Of a stretch of DNA of 64,000 nt, positions 31,920-49,436 are shown in pieces; position 1 is the first letter of the stretch; the number at the start of each line of letters is the position of its first letter. The DNA lies in assembly GCA_029339195.1 (NCBI GenBank), contig JAPTJF010000357.1:1-64000 (forward strand), read 5' to 3'. The notes beneath the pieces are model-generated. The model had not been told where the DNA came from and did not search any database. It saw only the letters and a list, made by a program, of their open reading frames with translations. This DNA is from Micractinium sp. NFX-FRZ. Taxonomy: Eukaryota > Chlorophyta > Trebouxiophyceae > Chlorellales > Chlorellaceae. The position numbers were made by a program, and so were the translations under genes.

Positions 31920-34900
31920 ATGAGGCGTGTGCTTTGCTGGCTGGGCAGTGGCATACGGCACGACGTCAGGCAAAGGCAGGCACACTACGTGGATGACTGG
32001 AGGGTGCCTCGGCACAGCAAGCTGAGGTGAGGCGGCGGCATCGGGCTCAGTGTGCCGGTGGCGCCAGCCCATGCCTGCGGCAGTGGCCACTGTTATCCCG
32101 CTGCCAACATTGCTCTCAAGCACAAACACTCTCTCCCCTGCCTCTTGGACTGGACACCGCAGGGTGCTGGCTGCAGCCACCTTTATTTTCTGTGCCTCAG
32201 CCATCCCTGCGCTGGCCTTCGGAGAGCAGCTGTATGCGGAAACGGGCGGCCTCCTTTCGGCCGTCCATGGTGGGTGGGGCTAGGGGGGAGGGGTTGGCTG
32301 GGTGCAACAGATGCAGGTATGGCAGTTAGGGGAGGGCTGGCACACCGCTGGTGTGAGATTGCGGAACCTTCAAGCTCGGCCTCTCTCCATAGCCCCTGCT
32401 CGTCCCGGGCCCCCAACAATGCTTTTTGACGTCACCCCACACCGCCGCCCCGCCCTGCCCCCACTGCAGTGCTCTCTGCCACCGCCCTCACAGGCGTGGC
32501 GCAGGCGCTGGTCGGCGGGCAGCCGCTGCTGATTGTGGGCGTCGCGGAGCCAATTGTGCTCACCTACAAATTCATGTTTGACTTTGCAAAGGACCAGGAA
32601 GGTGGGTTTCTTATGCCACGTCAGCAGTCCCTCCATTTGCACTGACGCGTTGGTCAACAAGCAGATGCAGCGGCGAGTGCCGAAAGCGCCCGCTGGTGTG
32701 ACCCTCTGTTGCAGTGCGCACACAGAAACGTGCCCACTGCACACAGATTCTGTGTGCCCATCTGATGCAGTTGCTGTCGCCTCACCTAGCGCCCCTCCCA
32801 ACCCCTCCTGCCCTCATCGCCCCTGCTGGCAGGCCTGGGCCCTCAGCTCTTCCTGGCCTGGTGCGCTTGGACCTGCTCCTGGGCAGCGCTCTTCATCCCG
32901 CTCCTCTCGCTGCTCAACTGCTGCGCCTACATCTCGCGCTTCACACGCTTGGCTGGCGAGCTGTTTGGCGGCCTCATCGCGGTGCGTGGCAGTGGGTGGT
33001 TGGGCGGGCGGCGGCGGGGCGGGTGGGTGAGTGGCAGTGGGTGGGTGGGTGGCAGTGGGGTTGGATCAGCGCTGGCGGTGCGTGGGCCGGAGAAGTAAGC
33101 TGTGCAGATTGGCAGGAGGGCTCGCAGCACCAGGTGGCGTACTTGTACTCTGCCCATGCACCCCCGTGCTTGCTGCGGCTGCGGCGGCGGCCTCACGGCA
33201 AGCAAGCCACTCCTCTCCTCGTCACTCTGCCGTGCCCCGCCACCTCCCATCCCTGCCCGCCTGCCCGCGCTGCAGCTCCTGTTCATGCAGCAGGCGGTGA
33301 AGGGCAGCGTGGAGGAGTTCAGAACGGTGCCTGAGGGCACCTCGCCGGCTGGTGAGTGGGGCATGTGGCATGTGGGCCTGCCTGCTTGGGTGGGGGCAGC
33401 GGCTCAGGTGTGCCAATTTGATGGGGAGACGCCGGCACCATTGGAGGCTGTGCTGTGCTGTGCTGCGCTGTGCTGCGCAGGGCGCCAGGGTGACAATGCA
33501 GGGCAGAGGGGCGCCTCCGGCTTGCACGCTGCTCCCTGCTTCTTGTTCTGTGGGAGTGCTGTCTTGCCGGCCCACATCTACCACCCCACTTCAGGCCCCC
33601 CACTTCACCCCCTGCCCCCACTCTATTGCCTGCCCGCAGAGGCGCAGACCGCCGCTCTTGCCAGCGGCCTGTGGAGCCTGTTCCTGGCCTGGGGAGTGCT
33701 GCTCACCAGCCTGCTGCTGCGCCGCGCCCGCTCATGGCGCTTCCTGCGCCCCGCGCTGAGGTGCGTGCACAGGGGCGGCGCTGGCGTGCCGTCGTGGGGG
33801 CGTGGCACGCAGCAAGCATGCTTTGTCATGAAATGGAGGCGTGCTGCTTGCATCCTGCACACACCATGCCCCACTCATCCAGTGTCCGGCAGGCGCAGGC
33901 GGGTGCAACAGCAGGACACGCACCTCGCCCTGGGCAACCCACTCGTGCCCCTCACAGGCCTCCGTCCCTCCCCCCATTCCCCTTCACCCCAACACACACC
34001 TCTTACCCCCTTCCTCCCGCCAGGTCGTTTCTGGCCGACTACGGATCCACCCTCATGCTGGTGGCCTTCAGCGGGCTCAGCTTTGCGGTGCACGGGGTGG
34101 CCGGTCTGCCCCGCTGCGTGCACAGCCCCAACACGTGGGATGTGCGCAGCAGCTGGACGGTGGCGGCGGTGAGTGAGGCCGGCAGCGGTGGCGGTGGGGA
34201 AGGGGCCGGATGTGCCTGCGCTGAATGAGCTCGCATGCACATGCGGCTACTTGTGCCAGGCAGGCCACATACGCTTGCGCCAGCCCAGGCGCACGGCCGC
34301 ACCCAAGGGCAGCAGGCTCAGCGTGTGTGCATGCAAGCTGGGCGGCCATCCGGCCTGTCACCACACCGCAGCCCTCTTGAAAGTGGCAACTTGAAATTGC
34401 AACTTGAAATTGCAACATGGCCCGTGCACCTCGATACCCACTGCCTCCTTACTGGGGGAAACGACATTTCCTGAGCATTCCGTTCCCATCTTGCCCCTGG
34501 CCCTTCTGCCCCTCCGCCCGCCCGCAGGACATGGGGCGCGTGGGCGGCCGCTGGATCGCCGCTGCCACGGCCCTGCTCATCACCATTCTGTTCTTCTTTG
34601 ACCACAACGTCTCCGCCCAGCTGGCGCAGCAGGTGCGCAGCGCAGCGCAGCATGCACAGCATGCCCACGGCCTGCGCGACAAACGCAGGCGCCGGAGGGT
34701 GCCTGCCTGCTCCGCCGCCGCGCGCGGTGCTCACTTCTTGTGCTTCCTGTGCCACCCATGTGTGTCAACCTTGCATCCCGAATCTGCCTGCAGACATCAC
34801 AAGGATTCCACCCATTCTCACTCTCCCCTGCAGGCCGAGTTTAATCTGAGGAAGCCCGCCGCCTACCATTACGACTTCATGCTGCTGGGTGGGTTGGCGG

Positions 34901-37900
34901 CAGAGTGTTGGCGGGGTGGGAGGGTGGGTGGGCGGGAAAGGGGCAGCTGGTTGGGTGCAGAGCAGCTGGGTGAAAAGGTAAAGCTGAGGTTGCAGGGAAG
35001 AGGGCTTTGGGGCGGATGTAAAGATGTCCGGTGGGTGGGAAATGCTGGGTGGGCGAGGGGCTGCCAACGGACCATGCGGCCCACCTGGTTTCGGCCTTTG
35101 AGGCGTACAATTAGTCATAGCTAGTTGATACGACGTGTGATCCTGAGGGCTGCCACCCCGCCCCCGCCTCTCTCATTCTGTTGCACTGCCCCCTGTGCCG
35201 CCCACCCCGTGCAGGGCTGATGACGCTGGCTTGCGGCCTCCTGGGCCTTCCGCCCGTCAACGGCGTGCTGCCGCAGAGTCCCCTGCACACCAAGGCGCTT
35301 GCAGCTGTCAAGGGCAGGCCGCGCACCAGCGCGCGAGCGGTGGCAGCCGCAGAGGCGGGCAAGGGCGGCAGGGAGGGCGACAGCAGCACCCCAGGCCAGG
35401 CGACCGTGGCCGGACTGGAGGGGGCAGCAGTATGGGCGGCAAATGGCGGGCAGGCAAGTGCCCACATTGAGTGCGGAATCAGCGAGGGCAGCAGCCCGCC
35501 ACCCAGCGTGGCCAGCGGGCAGATGCACCCCTCCCCATCCCGCCAGGTGCTCCTCCCTTCTGTGGCAGCCAAGAGCACCAGCCTCGACTCCCCAGCCACA
35601 CCAGCGCTGGCGGCAGCAGCCAGCGGCGCACCGACAGCACCCGCGGCAGCAGGGGAGGCGGCGGGCGGTGCGGGCCACGGCGCCTGGAGCAGTGAGGATG
35701 GAGTGGTGGCGGTGGAGGTGGCAGAGCAGCGCTTCTCCGGGCTTCTGCAGTCGCTGGGCGTGGGGGCCTGCCTGGCCGCCATGCCGGCCATCCGCCAGAT
35801 ACCCACTGCCGTGCTCTGGGGTGAGCTTGGGGTGGGCGGCTGCCGTTGGGGGGTGCCGGTGGGCTGGTGCTGGCAGTGTAGCCGTGGGAGGAGCAGGTCA
35901 ACGCCCTGTATGCTGTGTGGGATGGGACTGAAGCCGTGGGCAGGTGCATGCCGGTGGGGGTGGGCCGGTAGCGGTGCCTAGCAGTGGGGGAAGGAGGGCA
36001 ATGCTCTGTATGCTTGGTGGGATGGGACTAAAGCGGTGACCAGCGCGGGGGAGGAGCGGGGCAGCAGGGCCCTGCCTGGCCTCTGCAGTGGCTACCTTGC
36101 CTTCATCGCGGTTGAGTCGCTGCCCTGCTCAAGCAGCTTCACTCTGCCGACCCTCCATGCGCTTCTGCCGACCCTCCGTGCTCCATCTGCAGGCTACTTT
36201 GCCTTCATGGCGGTTGAGTCGCTGCCCGGCAGCCAGCTGTGAGACCGCCTGCTGCTGCTGCTCACAGACCCAAAGTGCCGGCCGCAGCTGCTGGAGAGGG
36301 GCCATGCGCCGTACTTGGAAACCGTCCCTTACCGGTGAGCACAGTGGCGTGCTGGTTGAGCATAGGGGGAAGAGGGGTCTGAGAGGTGGACCCAGCAGGC
36401 GGCCTGGACCCAGCAGGCGGACTGGCCCCAGCCAGGGAGGGCTGACCCCAGCAGGCGGACCAAACACACCAGGCGGATTGGCCCTGGCTAGGCAGGGGCT
36501 GTGCCCAGGCGGGAGGGAGGCGGCAGGCCTGGTGGCTGCTGCACTGTGCGGCAACCTGTGCGGCCCAGCTAGGGCTGCTCCCACCCCTCCTGGCCGGCCA
36601 CTCGTGACCACATCTCGTCCCGCCCTGCCCTGCAGCACCATTGCCTGGTTCACGGCCTTCCAGCTGGCCTACTTGCTTGGGGTCTACGGCGTCACGTGGG
36701 CGGGGGTGGCCGGGTGAGCTTCGTGTGGGATGGTTCGGGGTGGTTGGAAAGCACGGGTGTCCCTGGGAAGCGGGCACTCGCATCGCATGCCACATCCGCG
36801 GCTCCTCCTCCCCTGCCCTCCCCTCCCCTCTGCCGCCCACACTCTTGAGGGGTTCATCCCCTTGGCCTGCCCGATGCTCCTCCTTCCCTTGCCCTCCGTT
36901 GCCCCCACCCTGCTGCATCCTGCTCGCCACCACACCTGGACAGCTTTCCCTCCCGTCCCCCTCCTCTCCCTGCCCCCGCAGCATCCTGTTCCCCGTACCC
37001 ATCATGCTGCTGGTGCCGCTGCCTGCCTCAACCAATTCCCACACTTGCCTCGTTACCCCCCCCCCCCGCAGCATCCTGTTCCCCGTGCCCATCATGCTGC
37101 TGGTGCCGCTGCGCCACTGGCTCATGCCCCGCTGCTTCTCGCACCGCCGACACCTTCAAGAGCTGGATGCAGCGGAGGAGGAGGAAGCGGCTCCCCTGCC
37201 CCGCGAACAAGCGCTGCAGGTGGGTGCACGTGTGTGGGTGGGCCGGCGGGCGGGCGGGTGGATGAGCGGGGTTGGAGCTGGGGAGGGGGAGGTATTGGCT
37301 CACCCCTTGAATGAGCACGGTAGCTGGGATCACATGCGGGTGGGTGATGCAGCAGCAAGGCTGGGTGGCTGGGTGATGCAGCAGACTAGTGCGCACAGCG
37401 ACCCATACACACGCGCTGCAGCTGGGCGGGTGCCAGGCTGTCACTGCTTGCCAGGCTGGGCGGCAGGCAGGGCAGGATCTGGCCTGCCACGAGCGGCTCG
37501 TAGCAATGCCCACACCCAGCGGACCGCACGACCATGCCCACCCAGCCAATAGCCCCCATTCGTCGCTGACTGCAGGAGGCGGCGGCGCAGGGGCTGGCTG
37601 CGGTGGACGGCGCCTCGCAAGGCGGCGGGGGCGACGGGCGCGCATCAGTGGACCTGGAAAGCGAGCTGCACCGATTTCGGGTGGTGCACCATCTCATGTG
37701 AGTCCAGCGTGCCTGTCTTTTATACAATACAATTGAGAGTTTCTGGTCGAGCCTGTTAGCCACCGCTACGTTGGGGCTGCCCGCTCGGGTCCGCTTTCTC
37801 GCCGCCTCACTGCCCGTCCCGTCATCACCCCTTGCCCTGCAGCCGCGAATCGCTCATGCAGCGGCGGCGCAGCCTGGCGCTGTCAGAGGCAGAGGCAGAG

Positions 37901-38032
37901 GCAGCGACAGAGTTGGCAGCAGTGGCGGTGGGAGGGGCAGCACGAGCAGAGCCGGCGGTGGTGCGGCTGCCGGGCACGCCGGCGAGCCCCGGGACACGCC
38001 AGCGCCGGCACTCGCAAGATCTGCATGTGTGA
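31920..38032 (+). CDS. BOR1: BOR1-type borate transporter with in-frame TGA
   Basis: SLC4-like borate efflux transporter of the plasma membrane. Exons: 31920-32026, 32163-32269, 32470-32601, 32833-32981, 33276-33351, 33640-33760, 34024-34168, 34528-34632, 34834-34888, 35215-35820, 36193-36334, 36636-36713, 37072-37219, 37576-37697 and 37843-38032; 760 codons. BOR marks run in order: GIRHDV, ASAIPALAFGEQL, GGQPLLIVGVAEP, RFTRLAGELFGGLIA, FMQQAVKGSVEEF, FFFDHNVSAQLAQQ, FNLRKPAAYHYDFMLLG, GLPPVNGVLPQSPLHTK, EQRFSGLLQSLGVG, IPTAVLWG, YFAFMAVESLPGSQL, LFPVPIMLLVPLRHWLMP. A Ser/Ala-rich loop (~130 residues) in the tenth exon is unusual. Codon 551 (36240-36242) is TGA where the family has Trp, yet all later exons stay open and conserved. 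Two exon starts are duplicated in the preceding introns. TGTAA at 38157. Confidence 0.88.
36091..36227 (+). repeat. duplicated start of BOR exon 11
   Basis: Bases 36091-36125 match 36193-36227 at 33 of 35 positions; both would encode GY[L/F]AF[I/M]AVESLP and both follow a CTGCAG acceptor. In the upstream copy two extra bases separate the acceptor from the codon series, so splicing there would shift the frame. Confidence 0.9.
36973..37112 (+). repeat. duplicated acceptor and start of BOR exon 13
   Basis: Bases 36973-37022 match 37063-37112 at 49 of 50 positions, offset exactly 90. Both copies include a CCCCCGCAG acceptor. The frame stays open between them, so using the upstream acceptor would insert 30 residues repeating the ILFPVPIMLLVPL membrane segment. 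Confidence 0.92.
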
Positions 38033-38462
38033 ACAAGCTTTGGACAACGCCAGTGCATTGCATGTACATTTTTTGAGAGGCTGCATGTGCAGGACTTTGT
38101 ACAGAATTACATTTCCAATACTCGCCCTTTTTCCTTTGTGAACTGCATGCCTCTTTGTAAACTAACTTTTTTTACACCCAAATGACTGGGCTGGGCACGA
38201 CGGCTGGGCACGAGTCACAAGGGACAGCGCAATCGTGGCATGCGACGGGGTGGGCAAATGCACAGAGCAGTACAGGAAAGCTTGCAGCAGTCGTTACGCG
38301 ACATGTTCTTCTGACACCAGACCACACTGCTGCATGCCTCCAACAGCTCCCGCCGCCGCGACACCACGCATGGCGCCAGGGTGTCGGTGCCGAGTCCTCA
38401 CCTGACCGTGTCGGCGCGGCCTGAGGTGCTCCAGGAGGCCTCACAAACGCAAAACACACAAC
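38033..38462. other. BOR 3' UTR and acyl-CoA oxidase promoter
   Basis: TGTAA at 38157-38161, 125 bases after the BOR stop, is the likely poly(A) signal. The remainder up to 38462 would be the promoter and 5' UTR of the acyl-CoA oxidase gene. Confidence 0.6.
38157..38161 (+). terminator. poly(A) signal TGTAA of BOR1-like gene
   Basis: TGTAA 125 bases after the borate transporter stop, in an AT-richer stretch typical of a 3' UTR end. Its presence suggests the gene is still transcribed. Confidence 0.6.
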
Positions 38463-45254
<6,792 letters not shown>

Positions 45255-46106
45255 CCGCATCGTGCAGAGCGCGCGGGTGGCGACGCCCACTGTTGAGGCG
45301 GCCGGCGCCTTCCTTTGGTCGCCGCTGGCACGGCTGCCCGTGCTACTGCTGGGCAGCCTGGGTGCTGCTGCGCCCTTCAAAGTCTGCCTCTGTACCGCAC
45401 CCGCCCCTAAAGTTGGGGAGCCCCATCCCCAAATTTTGGAAGCTAGCAAAGTCCTCTTGAACAGTCACTTGAAGCCCATGCCGGAGCGAGGTCCTTGTAG
45501 CAGGGGCGGTGTTTTTTACTGCCCCTGGTCCCGCAATACATCCCTAGCGAACTAATGATCCTTAGCGAACGAATGCACATGTTGGTGACGTCAACTCACC
45601 TGTAGAGATTTCACACTGCGGGGCACACAGGCAGGTGCAGGCAGGGCGGCGGGCAGGCAGGAGATGCAGCTGTACTGGCGGCTTAAAAGCTTTGGGATGA
45701 AACCAACGCATCGCTGCCAAATCCCTAGTAGCAGCGGTGTGGTTACACATGTCTTCAGTGCTGCTCAGGCTATGCATTTCAATCAATCACTTGCATTTCA
45801 AGTCCACGGGGAGCCAGCAGCGGTCCCATGGGACTGAGTAGGGGGGAGAGCAATGGAGTTTGTAGCTTTGATGAAGGAACTTCAGGAACTGCTTTGATGA
45901 AGGAGCTGCAGGAACTGCTTTGATGAAGGAACTGCTTTGATGAAGGAGCTGCAGGAACTGCTTTGATGGAGGAACTGCTTTGATGAAGGAGCTGCAGGAA
46001 CTGCTTTGGTGAAGGAATTTGCACGGCTGCCGCACAAGCGTTTAGTACCTCCACCATCCCAACTACGGTGGCATGACTTGCTGGCCACCGACGAATCTGC
46101 TGCTGC
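45255..46106. other. convergent 3' region of ACX and GT25-like gene
   Basis: 850 bases between converging stop codons. TTACA at 45743-45747 (TGTAA on the - strand) is a candidate poly(A) signal of the GT25-like gene, which would place the minisatellite at 45864-46019 in its 3' UTR. No TGTAA was seen for ACX. Confidence 0.55.
45864..46019. repeat. minisatellite of alternating 26- and 17-base units
   Basis: Seven units all begin gctttgatgaagga or a close variant. Long units end in gctgcaggaact and short ones lack that part, so 26- and 17-base forms alternate. It lies about 90 bases after the stop of the GT25-like gene on the - strand, in its probable 3' UTR. Confidence 0.9.
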
Positions 46107-48601
46107 CTAGGGCCGCACTTTGGGCGGCATGATCTGGCTGCTGAAGTTCCTGCTGCTGACGCCCACCAGTGGGGGGTCGGCCACGTAGCAGGCGGCCAGC
46201 CCCAGTGTGCACACATCGTTGGCAATGTTGTCAAAGTCCTTGCGCCCTGTCGGCACGCGGCTCAGCAGCTGCAGGCGGCAGGGAGGCGGGAGAGGAGGCC
46301 CCCTAGGGAGGGGGGCAGGAGTGCGAAATGTACTGGAAAGAAAAAGGTGTTCCCTGTCGGCACGCGACTCGGGAAGTGCAATGAGACGCATCCACAGGAG
46401 TTGTTGTTCATGCAGTGCGGGGGGGGAAGCAAGCCAAGCGTCTGTGATTCCTGCAACGCTGCCGTGCCCGCCCGCCTTCCACACAGTACTGCTGCCAGCT
46501 GCCACCTCCCCAGGGACGTCGATGGCAGCAGCACCACACATCCGGCCCACCCTGATCAGCCCTCACCTTGAGGGCAAAGCCTTGGCGGTAGAGCAGGGCC
46601 AGGCTCCAGGTGTTCTCCACATACAGCCGCACCCCCTGCCCCACCCAGGTGCCGCCGCTCCACTCGTTGACCCGCCGCTGCACCGTGTCGCCAGGCGGGC
46701 GCCCGCTGTACCGCCCGTGGTGCAGGTACAGCACCTGCAGGCAGCGACAGCACAGCAAGACACCAGGGCGGGGTGGGCAGCGGGTGGTGTACAGTAGAGT
46801 GAGTGCTTGGTAAGCGGCATACAAGACGAGCGCAACAGCGTGTTGGATTGGAGAAGAGACACCATGAGTTGTTATCCTCTCCAGGGTCCCTGTAGTGGCG
46901 ACTGCCAAGCCTCTCAACAACCCAACCCTTGCCCCTCCCCTCCCTACCCCACCCACCCACCTCCCAGTCGTTCGGCAGCTGCCCCACAACAGCCAGCAGC
47001 CTGCGCATGAATTCACCCTGTGCTACTCCTCCCCCTCCTGCTCCTCCCTCTCCCAAGCTAGCCATCTGCACTTCCGCCGCCGGTAAGCTGCTGCCGCCAC
47101 CGCTGCTGCCGCCGCCGCTGCTGCCGCCGCCGCTGCCGCCGCTGCCGCTGCTGCCTCCATCGCCGTGCGCAAGGCCCTGATTCAGGCCCTGCAGCTGCAC
47201 ACGCCCCTCATGCCGCCCTCTGTGTGCGTCGCCATCCAGCAGCTCAAAGTCGTCCTCCAGCACGAGCTGCATCTCACCCCCGTCTGCGCACAATCAGCAT
47301 GGAGCAATGGGGCACTCCATAAAGACAGCTTTCTTGAGGGGCGAGCGGGTGCAGAAAGAGGCGGAAGGTCAGGGAATGTGGCGGTAGGGCCACCTGTGCA
47401 CCGTAGGCAGCACCAAGGGTGGGCGGGCGAGGCGTGCCAGAGCACTCACCCCCTCCTGCCTGGCAGGCCGAAGCTGCCTGGAAGAAGATGGCAGGAAGCC
47501 GGTCAGAAGCCTTTGATGCTGGTTGCCACCTGTCTGCCCGCCGCCCCCCCCGCACACATGCGCTCCTGCCCGCCCACCCGTTCCCTCACCTGCCAGCAGC
47601 CTGTGCATGGCTCGAGTGTGAGACAGATAGGAGGCGAGGTATCGGGCTGCTGGCGCATCGGGGCCTCCCCGCAGGACCTGCCCCGCCTTGCTGGCGCCAG
47701 CGTACCACCGCACCTGCAGGGACAGTCAGAAGAGTTCACAGAAGAGGGAGGATTCGGAGAAGCGTGGTGCAGAACAGGGAGCAAGCAGGGGTGAAGGGAC
47801 AAATGATGCTTGTGAGGCGCCCGGGTAGGAAGGGAGGCAAGGGGGAGGGCAGCGGGCACCAGGCGCCTTTCTCACTGACTACCGCTGGCCGCTCCCCTCC
47901 CCCCCACTTTTGCTGCTCCACATGCGGCGTCACAAGACTGCTGGCCTCGCCGCCCAAGTGCACCTGTCTGCTGCTCCCTTGCTCATGTTACGCACCGCCC
48001 ACACTTCCAGGCCCGCCCAGGCTGCTTTGCCTGCCACCTTGCCTCACCAGCTCGGAAGGTTGTGCCACTGCCGCCACTCCATCCATGGCATCCCAAAACT
48101 GAAAGGGAATGCCCCTCGCCGACAGCTGCGCCTGCACGTGTGCTCGCCGCTGGGCAGCGCTGGGCAGGGAGACCACTAACACCGGGAGTGCGGGTGCAGA
48201 GGAGTTGCTGCCGGCAGCGGCAGCCGCGGCGGCTGGTGGTGGTAGCTGATACTTGGGCAGGGCACGCTTGATGGCGGCGTCGGCGGCTGCCGTGGACGGC
48301 AGAGTGACGCGCCACCATTGCTGCCTGCAGCGCGGCGGCGACGTGGTGAGTGAGCAGGACAGCTGCCGTTGTCTACATGCAGGTGCCTTCAGGGGTTTGG
48401 GCCGCTTCGCCTCCCAGCCACCCGGCCGTCGCACCGTGGGTACCGGTTGGTACCAAGGAGCACCACACGAGGGCGAGCCAGCTCCACGAGCAGGATTGCA
48501 GCCGCCAGTAGCGCGCCGGCCAGCGCTGGAGCTCGGGACAGCCGGCATTTCCACTGAAAGCCCAGAGCGGCTAGACCCGGGCGCTGCAGTATGCGTGCCA
48601 T
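46107..48601 (-). CDS. glycosyltransferase family 25-like type II membrane protein
   Basis: Exons from the 5' end: 48444-48601, 48048-48324, 47590-47713, 46961-47283, 46567-46734 and 46107-46268; 403 residues. A short basic N-terminus and a hydrophobic anchor (about 25-41, ALAGALLAAAILLVEL) give Golgi type II topology. The GT25 fold follows: LPVLVVSLPSAAQRRAHVQ and GIPFQFWDAMDG (98-145), RYLASYLSHTRAMHRLL, the LVLEDDFELL motif with L195-E-D-D198 for metal and sugar-nucleotide binding, and LPNDWEVLYLHHGRYSG. The tail ENTWSLALLYRQGF ... GRKDFDNIANDV ... YVADPPLVG also fits. The family includes LPS and collagen galactosyltransferases; donor and acceptor here are unknown. A Gly/Ser-rich insert lies after LEDD. 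The last intron holds a 19-base echo (46352-46370) of sequence near the next exon's start (46245-46263). Family call good, substrate open. Confidence 0.8.
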
Positions 48602-49436
48602 TGTTGTGCCCGGTGAGGATGTGCAGATGTTCGTGTAGCAAGATGACGCTGACGTGGCGGCGGGCAGCGCTGTCTCTTGCACTTCCACTGTCAAGCTCAG
48701 GGTCAATTTGCAGACTTGCAGGTGGAGCTGCGCGGTCTCTCACACCCACTTGTGACATCCAGTCTGCACAGGCAGCTGTCTTTAAAAGCAAATGTCATAT
48801 TTCATTGCTTACGCTCCCTGCGTGCTGCCTGCAAGCCCCTGCCCGCCCGCACGTCCCGCCGCTAGCGTTATGGAAACACTGAGGCCGAGGCAACACTGAG
48901 AGTCAGATCGCTTACAGGTTACAGCGAGAAATAGAGAGGTTGCGAATGGCACGCATCGGCCGGGCGAATGTGCCCCGACACCGTCAAGCAGGGAAAAAAT
49001 GCATCGAAGAGGCAGCGGGAGTGGCAGGGTGGCAGCCGGAGCGCCCGCATGCGTTGAGGGCACTCGGCACCACAAACAATGGGCAGTGAGGATGTGTGGG
49101 CAGCTTCACATGCAACACGAATAGAGAAGTTAAACCGTCAGGGGTAGCAGGCCTTGAAATGGGTTGCGAATGAGTATGCTGGAGGAGCTCAGGTGCAGCG
49201 CGACTGCCGCCTGATGGCTGCCGTCAGGCGGTCGGGCGTGAGCAGCTCCTCCTCTTATGGCACGTTAGGGGATAAACAGAGTGTCGGTTCAAGTCAGAAG
49301 CACGCTGGGCGGCGCGGTGCAGGGCATCAGCCCGAAAAATGGGGAGCGGTGACCGCCTGCGCCCCCCCAGGCGCCCACTTGGCGAGCGAACAGCGGTGAC
49401 GACAGGTTGCAGGCGAGCCCGGGCTGTGGGTCCAGC
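48602..49436. other. intergenic: GT25-like promoter and OSCA 3' UTR
   Basis: 835 bases between two - strand genes. TTACA at 48912-48916 and 48919-48923 reads TGTAA on the - strand and could end the OSCA transcript about 520 bases after its stop. No exon recognised. Confidence 0.5.

Noticed and set aside
36240..36242. TGA as a selenocysteine codon
   Set aside because: The position is Trp, not Cys, in the family and no redox motif surrounds it; a mutation or error is simpler.
45864..46019. CRISPR-like array of short repeats
   Set aside because: Units are contiguous with no unique spacers, in a eukaryotic 3' UTR; this is a minisatellite.
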